Source of the DNA: UBA940 sp964464465
Lineage (GTDB): Bacteria > Bacteroidota > Bacteroidia > Bacteroidales > Rikenellaceae
Length of the DNA: 44,477 bases
Direction of reading: 5' to 3'
Assembly (NCBI GenBank): GCA_964464465.1
Contig: CAYXGF010000005.1
Span: 1-44,477, forward strand
Position 1 is the first letter of the stretch; the number at the start of each line of letters is the position of its first letter. This document shows positions 16,545 to 24,754 of the stretch, piece by piece. The position numbers and the translations under genes are program-made. The notes beneath the pieces are model-generated. The model was not told the origin of the DNA and did not search any database. It worked only from the letters and a program-made list of their open reading frames with translations.

Positions 16545-17456
16545 CTACCGCCACGGAAATTCCGCAGGCAGGGCACATCCCCGCACCTGCATCCGTACGG
16601 CGGAACAGAACCTCCGCACAAGGCCTTTCACCGGCTCCGACTCGCGTCCGAGAACCTTGTACAGCAGTCCGGCATCACCCGGCAGCCGGGTGACTCCGGC
16701 ACCCAGGCCGTCGCCGAAATCCAGAAAAGCACGAGTCTGCTCGTAGATACGGTCGGCATGGTGTTTCGGCGTCAGGACTATCACGTTGGCCATAACGTCA
16801 AATCCATTCATCACGCCCAGAGTGCGGGGCGAACGCTCCCACGGGCTGATTACGAATTTCTCGCGGAAAAGGGGCGTGCCGTCGGGGCGCTCGGCGTGAG
16901 AACACACCGAAAGAACGTCGTAAAGGAACGTCTCGTCACGATAATACTTGCGGCCGCTCATATATATCTCCGAATAGAACAGAGTAGCCGACGGTGCGAT
17001 ACTTATCGACGTATCGGCGATAAAACGCGTATGCCGGCACGGAATGGTGGCCTCGGGAAGATACTCCATATAGGCGTCGTCTTCGAGCGTGAACCGCTGC
17101 GTGAGTCCCGAGAAATTATACCTCATCTCGGCCAGCTTGGTGGCGGCTCCCGTCGAGACATGCGCGTAGGCGCCTTTCCGCACCACGAAATTCTGTTCAT
17201 ACCTGTCGCCGTCGACGTTCGGACCTCCCGAAGAAAGAATATACACACACGGCATCTCGGGCATGCACTCGTCGAAATAGAGCTCCTGCTGGACTATCAG
17301 AGGCACGCGGCGCTCCAAATCCCGCATTATGGACTTGCCCTTCCCGTCAAGTTCGAAACCCATGTACAGATACCCTGTCTTGCCCGGCGTCCCGACAGGC
17401 ATGGCCTGCGGCTGACTGAGATACGGGCGCATCTCCGGTGCTGATTCGAAACTCAT
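16545..17456 (-). CDS. ureD: Urease accessory protein UreD (UreH)
   Basis: A 303-residue cytosolic scaffold that binds apo-urease with UreF and UreG during insertion of nickel. The family segments GKGKSIMRDLERRVPLIVQQ, GGDRYEQNFVV-type core, STGAATKLAEM, EYLPEATIPCRHTRF and SEIYMSGRKYY are present. It overlaps ureG by four bases at 17453-17456. Placing ureD after ureG, rather than first in the operon, resembles ureABCEFGH-type orders. Length is usual for the family. Confidence 0.93.
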   Translation of the reverse strand: MSFESAPEMRPYLSQPQAMPVGTPGKTGYLYMGFELDGKGKSIMRDLERRVPLIVQQELYFDECMPEMPCVYILSSGGPNVDGDRYEQNFVVRKGAYAHVSTGAATKLAEMRYNFSGLTQRFTLEDDAYMEYLPEATIPCRHTRFIADTSISIAPSATLFYSEIYMSGRKYYRDETFLYDVLSVCSHAERPDGTPLFREKFVISPWERSPRTLGVMNGFDVMANVIVLTPKHHADRIYEQTRAFLDFGDGLGAGVTRLPGDAGLLYKVLGRESEPVKGLVRRFCSAVRMQVRGCALPAEFPWR

Positions 17457-18121
17457 CGCCGACAGTTTTCAGATTGTCCGGCCGGCTCGCGGCAAGGCTC
17501 CGAGGCCTTGTCGAACAGAGCCATACGACGGATAAGTTCCACAAGCTGCTCTATGCCCTCGCCCGTCATGCAGTTGGTGAAGACGAAGGGTTTACCCGGA
17601 CGCATGAGCTCCGAGTCGCGGCGCATGACCTCCAAATCGGCATGCACGTAAGGCGCCAGATCGGTCTTGTTTATGACCAGGATGTCCGACTGCGAGATGC
17701 CGGGGCCGTCCTTGCGGGGAATCTTGTCTCCGGCCGCGACATCTATCACATAGATGAAAAAATCCACCAGCGCAGGGCTGAACGTGAGCGTAAGATTGTC
17801 GCCGCCGGACTCGATGAGGACCAAATCCGAATCCGGGAAACGGGCCTCCATCTCCTCGACCGCGGCGATATTCATCGACGGGTCTTCGCGGACAGCCGTA
17901 TGAGGGCACGCTCCCGTCTCGACGCCTATGATGCGCTCCTCGACAAGAATGCCTTTGAGCATCTTGCGGACGTGTTTGGCGTCCTCGGTCGTCACAACGT
18001 CATTGGTGATAACCAGCACCTTGTAACCCATATCGAGCAACTGCGGGGTAATGGCCTCGATAAGCGCCGTCTTTCCGGAACCTACCGGCCCGCCGATTCC
18101 TATTCTGCATGTATTGTTCAT
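17453..18121 (-). CDS. ureG: Urease accessory GTPase UreG
   Basis: A 222-residue SIMIBI-class GTPase that drives nickel transfer to urease. The P-loop is GPVGSGKT at 11-18, followed by ITNDVVTTEDA, the invariant nickel-binding ETGACPHTAVRED (Cys-Pro-His), the Walker B-like LVLIESGGDNL and the guanine-specifying NKTD. All active elements are intact. The last 25 residues are a less conserved tail. It lies 18 bases after ureF and overlaps ureD by four. Confidence 0.96.
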   Translation of the reverse strand: MNNTCRIGIGGPVGSGKTALIEAITPQLLDMGYKVLVITNDVVTTEDAKHVRKMLKGILVEERIIGVETGACPHTAVREDPSMNIAAVEEMEARFPDSDLVLIESGGDNLTLTFSPALVDFFIYVIDVAAGDKIPRKDGPGISQSDILVINKTDLAPYVHADLEVMRRDSELMRPGKPFVFTNCMTGEGIEQLVELIRRMALFDKASEPCREPAGQSENCRR

Positions 18122-18139
18122 TATTATTCTCCTGATTTA

Positions 18140-18844
18140 TCAATTCATAAACATTCTCTGAGTTCCCTTCTCGTGCAGCGAGGCGAGAATATCGATTTGC
18201 GGTGCGAAGGTATTCATATCTTCGAGCCGGTAATCCCGGACCCGCTCATAGAGCGCGTCCATATCGTCGGCCATGCGGAAAAGAATACGCTGGGTATCGT
18301 AGTGAGACACCCGCACCAGACGCAGGGCCGCGGAAAGAACCATACCGGCCGCACCGTACTGATGCGAACAGAACAGTTCCAGCTCGGATATGCCGCAAGC
18401 GGCGAAAATCAATCCCTGGGCGACAGGATAGGTGCCGGCCGTGCGGCCCTGGCCTATATCCTCAACCCAGCGGCCCATGAATACATCCGGGAAAACATGC
18501 TCCGACAGTTCGGCCAACTTCTTTCCCATACGGCAGCTCATCAGCCGCGCCTCGTAATTCATCTTGCAGAGCATAGTCTGCCTGTCGGCATCGAGTATCG
18601 CGCCGTAGTCCTCGCGCAGACGCCCGCGGTGGGCATGCAGGGCCGCCACGCCATCGGTGAAGGCGGCCTGAAACGCCACATCGCGCGTATACTCTTCCAG
18701 AGTGGCGGCATCGTGGACAAGCCCCAGAAACGAGGCGGTTTCAAGTCCCGACGAAAACGAGAAGGTTCCGACTGGAAACGCGGAATCCGTAAATTCGAGT
18801 AGTCTCAGAACGGTAGCGGCTCTTCTGTCCATGGCTTTCAGCAT
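18140..18844 (-). CDS. ureF: Urease accessory protein UreF
   Basis: A 234-residue all-helical chaperone that couples UreG GTP hydrolysis to urease activation. The N-terminal TDSAFPVGTFSFSSGLET is the family hallmark, and the middle shows PVAQGLIFAACGISELE. The ATG at 18844 overlaps ureE by seven bases; an internal ATG at 18832 is the alternative and keeps all conserved sequence. Confidence 0.92.
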   Translation of the reverse strand: MLKAMDRRAATVLRLLEFTDSAFPVGTFSFSSGLETASFLGLVHDAATLEEYTRDVAFQAAFTDGVAALHAHRGRLREDYGAILDADRQTMLCKMNYEARLMSCRMGKKLAELSEHVFPDVFMGRWVEDIGQGRTAGTYPVAQGLIFAACGISELELFCSHQYGAAGMVLSAALRLVRVSHYDTQRILFRMADDMDALYERVRDYRLEDMNTFAPQIDILASLHEKGTQRMFMN

Positions 18845-19410
18845 GAGTGGGTATGGACATGAGAGTGAGACGCCCCGTCAGGCTCCGTTCCGCCGAAAAG
18901 ACGCCGCACCTCGTGCGGCGCAAGATAGGGAATGACCTGCTCGCCGCTGCGGAAGCCTACCTGAACATCCTCGATATGATGCGTGCGCATGACGCTCTCC
19001 ATCACCTTGCGGTCGACCGTAAGGGGAACGAAAACCTCCGTTCCCTTTACGACCGCCGGCCAGTGCTGGTTGCCGACCGCATGCCCCAGCTCGAAGGCTA
19101 TATGCATGACAGTCTGAGTATCCTTTCCGGCAAGCGTCCGCAAATCGAGCACCATCACATCGTTCAGACGTATGCGTAGCGCGACGATTCTGTTCTGCTC
19201 CGGGACATATTCTATTATATCGCCGTCCAGAAGCCGGGAGTGCCGTCTCAGAGACACGGCGTACTCCCCTCCGTTTCGGCCCGGAACGACAAACCTGCTC
19301 TTCTGCGCCGTCCACTGGTCCAAATCGACGTATTCGGTCTGACAGCCCGAGGCTATATCCCTCCATTGCGGAGAGAAAATATTGCCGATTATCTCCGTAT
19401 ATATCTTCAT
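18838..19410 (-). CDS. ureE: Urease nickel metallochaperone UreE
   Basis: A 190-residue UreE. The N-terminal peptide-binding domain starts MKIYTEIIGN, and the metal-binding domain contains FELGHAVGNQHWPAVV with the dimer-interface histidine, VFVPL and the MRTHHIEDVQVGF segment. The C-terminus ends in a short histidine-rich tail (HSHVHTHSC) that can hold extra nickel. The start is the ATG at 19410; the ATG at 19419, directly after the ureC stop, would add three residues and may be used by coupling. Upstream frame to 19521 overlaps ureC and is not part of it. Confidence 0.92.
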   Translation of the reverse strand: MKIYTEIIGNIFSPQWRDIASGCQTEYVDLDQWTAQKSRFVVPGRNGGEYAVSLRRHSRLLDGDIIEYVPEQNRIVALRIRLNDVMVLDLRTLAGKDTQTVMHIAFELGHAVGNQHWPAVVKGTEVFVPLTVDRKVMESVMRTHHIEDVQVGFRSGEQVIPYLAPHEVRRLFGGTEPDGASHSHVHTHSC

Positions 19411-19420
19411 CCCGGGCATA

Positions 19421-21139
19421 TCAACTGAACCAGTAAAGCTGTGCCAGAGAGAATTTCTCGGCCGGTTTGACATATGCCCTGTGTCCGTCGACATGAACCT
19501 CGAACGTCTCGGGATTGACATCTATACGGGGCGTGGCTCCGTTGCGAACCATATTGAACTTGGTCAGCTGGCGCGTACGCCTTACCGGCTGGACGATACG
19601 TTCGAGACCCAGACGCTCCTTGATTCCGTTCTGGTAGGCGGCGCCGGAGACGAACGATATGCAACTCTCGGGCATGGCCTTTCCGAAAGCGCCGAACATC
19701 GGACGATAGTAACACGGCTGAGGTGTAGGCAGAGACGCGTTGGGGTCGCCCATATTGGACCAGTTTATCACACCGCCCTTGATAACCATCTTGGGCTTGG
19801 CTCCGAAAAACTGAGGCTCCCACAAAACCAAATCGGCCAGCTTGCCCTTCTCCACAGAACCCAGATAATCCGACACGCCGTACGTCACGGCAGGATTGAT
19901 GGTCACCTTGGCCAGATAGCGCAGCACCCGGAAATTGTCGTTGCCGTCCGCATCCTCGGCCAGCTTGCCGCACGCGCTCTTCATGAACGACGCGGTCTGG
20001 AAAGTACGCATGAACGACTCGCCGATACGGCCCATCGCCTGTGAATCGGACGAAATCATGGAAAGGACTCCCAAATCATGAAGGACGTTCTCGGCCGCCT
20101 GTGTCTCCGGACGCACACGGCTCTCGGCAAACGACACGTCGGAAGGTATCTTGGGATTCAGGTTGTGACACACCATAATCATATCGAACAGCTCGGCCTG
20201 GGAGTTGACGCCGAAAGGCAGCGTAGGATTGGTCGACGACGGAAGAACGTAGGGCATGGAGGCCACCTTCAAAAGGTCCGGAGCGTGTCCGCCGCCGGCT
20301 CCTTCTGTATGGTAGGTATGAATCGTGCGGCCGTCCATTGCGGCTATGGTATCCTCGACGTAACCGCCTTCGTTCAGCGTATCGGAGTGTATGGCCACCT
20401 GAATGTCATAAATGTCGGCTATGCTCAGGGCCGCATCTATCGCGGCCGGCGTGGAGCCCCAGTCCTCGTGAACCTTGAAGCCGCACGCTCCGGCCTCTGC
20501 CTGCTCCTCCAACGGACGGCGGACAGAGCAGTTGCCCTTGCCTAAAAGTCCCACATTTACGGGCAGCCCCTCGATGGACTGCAATATGCGCTCGATGCTC
20601 CAACGGCCAGCCGTGATGGTCGTTCCGTTACTGCCGTCCGACGGACCTATGCCGCCGCCGAACACGGTGGTGATGCCGTTGCTAAGGCATGCGTAGGCCT
20701 GCTGCGGGGAAATAAGATGCACGTGTCCGTCGATACCGGCGGCCGTAAGTATAAGATGCTCGCCCGAAATGGCGTCCGTCGCCGCACCTGTTATCAAATC
20801 GGGATGAACTCCGTGCATTATGTTTGGATTGCCGGCCTTGCCTATGCCGGCTATCTTTCCGTCCTTGATGCCGACGTCGGCCTTCACCACTCCCAGAATC
20901 GGGTCCAGAACCGTTACGTTGGTTATGACCAAATCCAGGGAGCCCTCCTCCGAGGTCATGGTATTGGCCAGTCCCATGCCGTCGCGGATGGTCTTGCCGC
21001 CGCCGTAGACGACCTCGTCGCCTATCTCCCGCAAATCCTTTTCTATCTCTATGTAAAGGTCGGTGTCTCCCAGACGTATCTTGTCGCCTACCGTGGGACC
21101 GAACAGATTGTTGTACTCCTGACGTGAAATCGTTGCCAT
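19421..21139 (-). CDS. ureC: Urease alpha subunit UreC
   Basis: The 572-residue catalytic subunit, which hydrolyses urea to ammonia and carbamate at a dinuclear nickel centre. Ligands are visible: His139 and His141 (GIDGHVHLISPQ), Lys222 for carbamylation (GACGFKVHEDWG), then VAIHSDTLNE, the HTYHTEGAGGGHAPD histidine pair and the flap with the catalytic region MVCHNLNP. The protein is full length for the family and appears active. It starts five bases after ureB. Confidence 0.98.
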   Translation of the reverse strand: MATISRQEYNNLFGPTVGDKIRLGDTDLYIEIEKDLREIGDEVVYGGGKTIRDGMGLANTMTSEEGSLDLVITNVTVLDPILGVVKADVGIKDGKIAGIGKAGNPNIMHGVHPDLITGAATDAISGEHLILTAAGIDGHVHLISPQQAYACLSNGITTVFGGGIGPSDGSNGTTITAGRWSIERILQSIEGLPVNVGLLGKGNCSVRRPLEEQAEAGACGFKVHEDWGSTPAAIDAALSIADIYDIQVAIHSDTLNEGGYVEDTIAAMDGRTIHTYHTEGAGGGHAPDLLKVASMPYVLPSSTNPTLPFGVNSQAELFDMIMVCHNLNPKIPSDVSFAESRVRPETQAAENVLHDLGVLSMISSDSQAMGRIGESFMRTFQTASFMKSACGKLAEDADGNDNFRVLRYLAKVTINPAVTYGVSDYLGSVEKGKLADLVLWEPQFFGAKPKMVIKGGVINWSNMGDPNASLPTPQPCYYRPMFGAFGKAMPESCISFVSGAAYQNGIKERLGLERIVQPVRRTRQLTKFNMVRNGATPRIDVNPETFEVHVDGHRAYVKPAEKFSLAQLYWFS

Positions 21140-21144
21140 TATCT

Positions 21145-21666
21145 CTATTTTTTTGTATTGTCGTTAGATTCATTCTGCATATCGGACTGCGGCGAGGTGC
21201 TCTTGAATCCGGCTTTGCGGACTCTGCGCAGGGCTCGCATCTTGGCCGGGAAGTATGTCGGCTCATCCTGGTCGCCGGTATATCCCATAACCAGTGCGTT
21301 GAAGCCCATCACACGGCGCTTGCCGGAATAGGCCACCACCTCGACCTGCTTCTGGTCGCCCGGCTCGAAACGGACGGCTGTCGTGGCCGGAATATTCAGG
21401 TGGCACCCGAAAGCCGCATCGCGGTCGAATTCCAGATAACGGTTGACCTCGAAAAAGTGAAAATGGGAACCTACCTGGATAGGACGGTCTCCCGTATTGC
21501 GGACGGTAAGCGTAGCGGTCCTGCGACCGGTGTTGTATTCGATATCGTCACCCAGTAAAATCTCTCCGCCGACAGAAACTTCGGTCTCCGGCTTAAAACC
21601 CGGCTTTCCGGGATAAAGACCCGACGGCTGCGTCTGAGCCGCGGAATCGGTCTGTGTCGTACTCAT
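21145..21666 (-). CDS. ureB: Urease beta subunit UreB, extended
   Basis: A 173-residue structural subunit. The core runs from about residue 20 (PGKPGFKPETEVSVGGEILLGDD) through the hallmark DRPIQVGSHFHFFEVNRYLEFDR to KQVEVVAYSGKRRVMGFNALVMGY near residue 128. Usual UreB proteins are about 100-125 residues, so this one carries an N-terminal Thr/Gln-rich extension and a polar, lysine- and asparagine-rich tail of some 40 residues. It is separate from ureA, unlike the Helicobacter fusion. Gap to ureA is 24 bases. Confidence 0.95.
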   Translation of the reverse strand: MSTTQTDSAAQTQPSGLYPGKPGFKPETEVSVGGEILLGDDIEYNTGRRTATLTVRNTGDRPIQVGSHFHFFEVNRYLEFDRDAAFGCHLNIPATTAVRFEPGDQKQVEVVAYSGKRRVMGFNALVMGYTGDQDEPTYFPAKMRALRRVRKAGFKSTSPQSDMQNESNDNTKK

Positions 21667-21690
21667 AGTTCAATTGCTTTTTTCGTTTAA

Positions 21691-21993
21691 TTACTTTATC
21701 GGCTGGTGTATGCTCACAAGCCGCGAGCCGTCGGTGAAAACGGCCTCCACTTGCAGAAGCTGTATCATATCGGCGACGCCATCCATAACGTCGCTCTTTT
21801 TGAGAACGCTGGCCGCGCCCTTCATTACCTCTTCAACGGTCTTGCCCTCCCGGGCCCCTTCCAGTGCCGTCGAGGTGATGTAAGCGACCGCCTCCGGATA
21901 ATTGAGTTTAAGGCCCTTTTTCATCCGCCTCTCGGCTATCATGCCAAGAGAAAGCAGCATCAGCTTGTCGATTTCTTTCGGTGTCAAATGCAT
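21691..21993 (-). CDS. ureA: Urease gamma subunit UreA
   Basis: The 100-residue gamma subunit and first gene of the urease operon. It begins MHLTPKEIDKLMLL and carries ARRRKKGLKLNYPEA-like sequence (here AERRMKKGLKLNYPEAVAYI), GAREGKTVEEVM and the C-terminal VEAVFTDGSRLVSIHQPI, all standard. The 230-base gap to crcB holds the operon promoter. I could not find an exact TAnnTTTG on the minus strand; TATTCTTTG near 22085 is one base longer and is a candidate. Confidence 0.96.
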   Translation of the reverse strand: MHLTPKEIDKLMLLSLGMIAERRMKKGLKLNYPEAVAYITSTALEGAREGKTVEEVMKGAASVLKKSDVMDGVADMIQLLQVEAVFTDGSRLVSIHQPIK

Positions 21994-22151
21994 AACGAAC
22001 AGTATTTAATTGGTTTTTTTCCTTGCGATAAGACCGCCCGGGAATACGGTGCGGCATCCGAAGTTCAACACATGTCAAAGAATATGCCACAAAATAGAGA
22101 TGCGGCGAGGAACGCACCCTGGCGGCATGCGGAAAATGCCCCGTAGCAACG

Positions 22152-22182
22152 GTTGCAGAAAAAATAATCAGCATTATCTTTG
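22152..22182 (+). promoter_or_regulatory. Promoter of crcB
   Basis: GTTG at 22152-22155, a 19-base spacer and TATCTTTG at 22175-22182, an exact TAnnTTTG. It lies about 40 bases before the crcB ATG, which leaves too short a leader for a fluoride riboswitch. Confidence 0.7.
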
Positions 22183-22221
22183 CCCGACGACAGCATCGGA
22201 AAAACAAAAAGACTCAAAACA

Positions 22222-22599
22222 ATGTTCAAAGCAATGATTATCGCAGGTCTCGGCGGATTCATCGGCACCTGCCTCAGATTCGGGGTCGGCAAACTGTGTC
22301 ACATGATATGCAGCTCGGCATTCCCGTGGGCCACATTCGCAGTCAACGTTATCGGCAGTTTCCTTATCGGAATATTCTTCGGACTGGCAGAGAAAAACAA
22401 CCTTATCTCGGCTTCAATGAACGCACTGCTCATTACCGGATTCTGCGGAGGATTCACCACATTCTCCTCCATGGCCGACGACATGTATCTGCTGCTCGCC
22501 CAACGTCACTGGGCCTATTTCGCACTTTACGTGGTAGGCAGTCTGCTGCTCGGTCTGCTGATGGTATATCTGGGCCGCTCCATGATTAAGGTCGCATAA
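22222..22599 (+). CDS. crcB: Fluoride channel CrcB/FluC
   Basis: A 125-residue, four-helix membrane protein of the Fluc family, which forms a dual-topology dimer that lets fluoride leave the cell. Motifs: GGFIGTCLRF at the first helix, TFAVNVIGSFLIG, and GFCGGFTTFSS, the signature that lines the fluoride path. I start at the ATG at 22222, since the frame open from 22180 begins upstream of the likely transcription start. The acetyltransferase follows 16 bases later. Confidence 0.94.
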   Translation: MFKAMIIAGLGGFIGTCLRFGVGKLCHMICSSAFPWATFAVNVIGSFLIGIFFGLAEKNNLISASMNALLITGFCGGFTTFSSMADDMYLLLAQRHWAYFALYVVGSLLLGLLMVYLGRSMIKVA

Positions 22600-22615
22600 A
22601 ACACCACCCAAACAT

Positions 22616-23167
22616 ATGAATGAAATCGACAGGATGCGCAGCGGAGCGCAATACGACTTCTCCGCAAAAGAGATAGCGGACAGTATCGCCCGGGCAAGGC
22701 GCCGTCTGAAAATATTCAACGACACCGACACGTCGGACCCGGAATACAGGCGCGTGCTGACGGACCTCATACCTCAGGCCGGAGAGAATGCGACGGTAAT
22801 CGCACCATTCTTCTGCGACCACGGACACATGATACGTCTCGGAGACGACGTTTTCATAAACTCAGGCGTCACAATGCTCGACAGCGGCGGAATCTCCATA
22901 GGGGCGAGAACCATGATAGGTCCTGGATGCAGTCTGTACACGCCGCAGCATCCTACGGACTATATGGAGCGGCGCAAGCCCGTAGAAACGGGCATCCCGA
23001 TAACGATAGGCGAAGACTGCTGGATAGGAGGCAGCGTGACGGTATGTCCTGGCGTGCGGATAGGCGACAGGTGCATCATCGGCGCAGGCAGCGTTGTGGT
23101 GCACGACATTCCGGACGACTCGATGGCCGCCGGAAATCCGGCTACTGTCAAACGCAGGCTCCGATAA
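22616..23167 (+). CDS. Hexapeptide-repeat O-acetyltransferase (Maa/LacA family)
   Basis: A 183-residue left-handed beta-helix acetyltransferase. The N-terminal RMRSGAQYDFSAKEIADSIARARR segment belongs to the maltose/galactoside acetyltransferase family, followed by hexapeptide turns (IRLGDDVFINSGVTML, ISIGARTMIGPG). The conserved YTPQHPTDYMERR includes the catalytic histidine, and the end carries GEDCWIGGSVTVCPGVRIGDRCIIGAGSVV. It uses acetyl-CoA to acetylate a small sugar; the true acceptor is unknown. Co-transcribed with crcB. Confidence 0.92.
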   Translation: MNEIDRMRSGAQYDFSAKEIADSIARARRRLKIFNDTDTSDPEYRRVLTDLIPQAGENATVIAPFFCDHGHMIRLGDDVFINSGVTMLDSGGISIGARTMIGPGCSLYTPQHPTDYMERRKPVETGIPITIGEDCWIGGSVTVCPGVRIGDRCIIGAGSVVVHDIPDDSMAAGNPATVKRRLR

Positions 23168-23207
23168 TCCCGCAGTCCCAGGCCCTAATTGATACCGGCA
23201 CGGAACT

Positions 23208-24521
23208 CTATTCCTCCGACTCGTCGAGAAAACCGGCCGGCAGGTCCTTGCTGGCCTTGACTCCCAAATCACGAAGGCTGCGCGCCTGACTCACAAGAGA
23301 ACCCTTGCCGGTGCTGAGCTGCCCCAGGGCCTTCTCGTACGCGGAATCCACAGTCCGCAGCATCTTGCCGACATCCTGAAACGTGGATACGAAACCCGAA
23401 AATTTATCCAGAAGCAGACCTCCGCGCCGGGCTATCTCCAACGCATTGCGGTTCTGCGAATCACGTTTCCACAAATCGTCGACTATTTTGAGCAGCGCGA
23501 ACAGATTCGTAGGCGAAGATATAACTACCCCGCTCCGGTAGGCCTTGTTCCAAAGCGCACTGTCATTCTGCAACGCCGCCATGAATGCAGGTTCGTTCGG
23601 TATGAACATTATCACGAAATCGGGCGAGGCGCCCTGCATCTGCGGCAGGTTATGGTACTGTTTGCGGCTCAGCTCGGCGACATGCTTCTCTACGGATGCC
23701 AGATGTCGTTTCAGAGCCTCGGCACGCTGCCCGTCGTGGTCCGTATTGACATAGTCGACAAAAGCCGTAAGCGACACCTTGGAATCTATAATCACACGTT
23801 TGCCGTCGGGCAGACACAGAACGAAATCCGGGCGCACTCTGTCGCCATGCTCGTCGGTATAGCTGTCCTGCGGAAAGTAATGAACCCCCTTTTGCAAGGA
23901 TGAACCTTCCAGTATGGTTTCGAGAATCATCTCGCCCCAGTCCCCCTGTACCTTGCTGTTGCCTTTCAGCGCACGCGTCAAGTCCTCGGCCTGGTCGCTC
24001 ATGCGGCGATTCAGCTCGTGAAGGGCGCGTATCTGACCGTCAAGCGTACCTCGCTGGCGGGTATCCTCGGTGTGGATGCTCTCCACCCGCTCCTTGAAAG
24101 CCTTTATATCATTTTGCAGAGACTCGAACGACTTCAAACCCTCGCTTTGCAGGTTCTCGAACGAACGGACACCGCGCTCGTGCAGCTGGCGCGACTTCTC
24201 ATCAAGCACCTCGGTAGCAAGATTCCTGAACTGAACGGCCATATATTCCTGCATACGCTTCCGCTCGGTCTCCCGCTCCTCGGCCCTCTTTCGCTCCGCA
24301 TCGGCCATCATACCTGAGAGGGCATTCCTCTCCCGGTCGAGCGACACGGCACGCTCCTCGGCCCTGGCCAGTTCGCCCGACAAATCCTGCAACCGCCCGG
24401 CCTGCTCCCTATTGGCACCCTCCAAATCCGAAATCCGCCGGCGGCAGCGCAATGTCTCTATAAAAAGCCCGAGGGCCATGAAGCCGAACGCTACGGCCGA
24501 TACTGTTATCCAAGTTTCCAT
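23208..24521 (-). CDS. rmuC: DNA recombination protein RmuC
   Basis: A 437-residue RmuC-family protein. An N-terminal hydrophobic helix (about 5-23) is followed by a long coiled coil (about 28-195) rich in Glu, Arg and Gln, then the conserved nuclease-like core: VQGDWGEMILETILEGSSLQKGVHY, RPDFVLCLPDGKRVIIDSKVSL and FIPNEPAFMAAL. RmuC lowers inversion at short repeats in E. coli, and its core resembles PD-(D/E)XK nucleases. Its promoter lies in the tandem repeat just upstream. Confidence 0.95.
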   Translation of the reverse strand: METWITVSAVAFGFMALGLFIETLRCRRRISDLEGANREQAGRLQDLSGELARAEERAVSLDRERNALSGMMADAERKRAEERETERKRMQEYMAVQFRNLATEVLDEKSRQLHERGVRSFENLQSEGLKSFESLQNDIKAFKERVESIHTEDTRQRGTLDGQIRALHELNRRMSDQAEDLTRALKGNSKVQGDWGEMILETILEGSSLQKGVHYFPQDSYTDEHGDRVRPDFVLCLPDGKRVIIDSKVSLTAFVDYVNTDHDGQRAEALKRHLASVEKHVAELSRKQYHNLPQMQGASPDFVIMFIPNEPAFMAALQNDSALWNKAYRSGVVISSPTNLFALLKIVDDLWKRDSQNRNALEIARRGGLLLDKFSGFVSTFQDVGKMLRTVDSAYEKALGQLSTGKGSLVSQARSLRDLGVKASKDLPAGFLDESEE

Positions 24522-24551
24522 TATTCCGACTTATTTTCCGCTTAACATATG

Positions 24552-24583
24552 CAAATATACGATTAAGCGAGAGCAAAAGCAAG
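24552..24583 (-). promoter_or_regulatory. Promoter of rmuC, inside the repeat
   Basis: On the minus strand, CTTG at 24583-24580, a 20-base spacer and TATATTTG at 24559-24552, an exact TAnnTTTG. It lies about 30 bases before the rmuC start codon. Confidence 0.65.
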
Positions 24584-24618
24584 CTCGCTTGAATTTTGCC
24601 GAGCGGGAGTATATCGGG
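24552..24618 (-). repeat. Repeat family 2, rmuC-proximal unit
   Basis: On the minus strand it runs from CCGATATAC through CCCGCTCGGCAAAATT and GCTTGCTTTTGC to CGTATATTTG. It is one of two tandem units here, with a period of 73-76 bases, and matches the unit nearest thyA (42311-42379) in order, spacing and orientation to the downstream gene. Confidence 0.8.
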
Positions 24619-24624
24619 CGCAGC

Positions 24625-24694
24625 CAAATATACGGCTAAGCGCAGACTCAACACAAGACAGACCTGCAACTTTGCCGAGCGGGAGTATTTTCGG
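24625..24694 (-). repeat. Repeat family 2, rmuC-distal unit
   Basis: On the minus strand it runs from CCGAAAATACTCCCGCTCGG to GCCGTATATTTGG. It shares both ends with the proximal unit, while the middle differs. A decayed third edge (CCAACGGGACGAATAAG) follows near 24700-24716. Confidence 0.8.
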
Positions 24695-24754
24695 CGGAGC
24701 CAACGGGACGAATAAGTATGAACAAAAAAACAGCCGCATGGTTGCGAACATATA

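Noticed and set aside
17438..18802. A 454-codon open frame on the plus strand
   Set aside because: It is antisense to ureG and ureF, which are unmistakable; the predicted protein has no recognisable domain.
22183..22221. Possible fluoride riboswitch before crcB
   Set aside because: The promoter leaves a leader of only about 30-40 bases and the riboswitch core sequence is absent.
24563..24751. A 62-codon open frame on the minus strand across the repeat units
   Set aside because: It arises from the repeat sequence itself, is not conserved between units and lacks a start signal.
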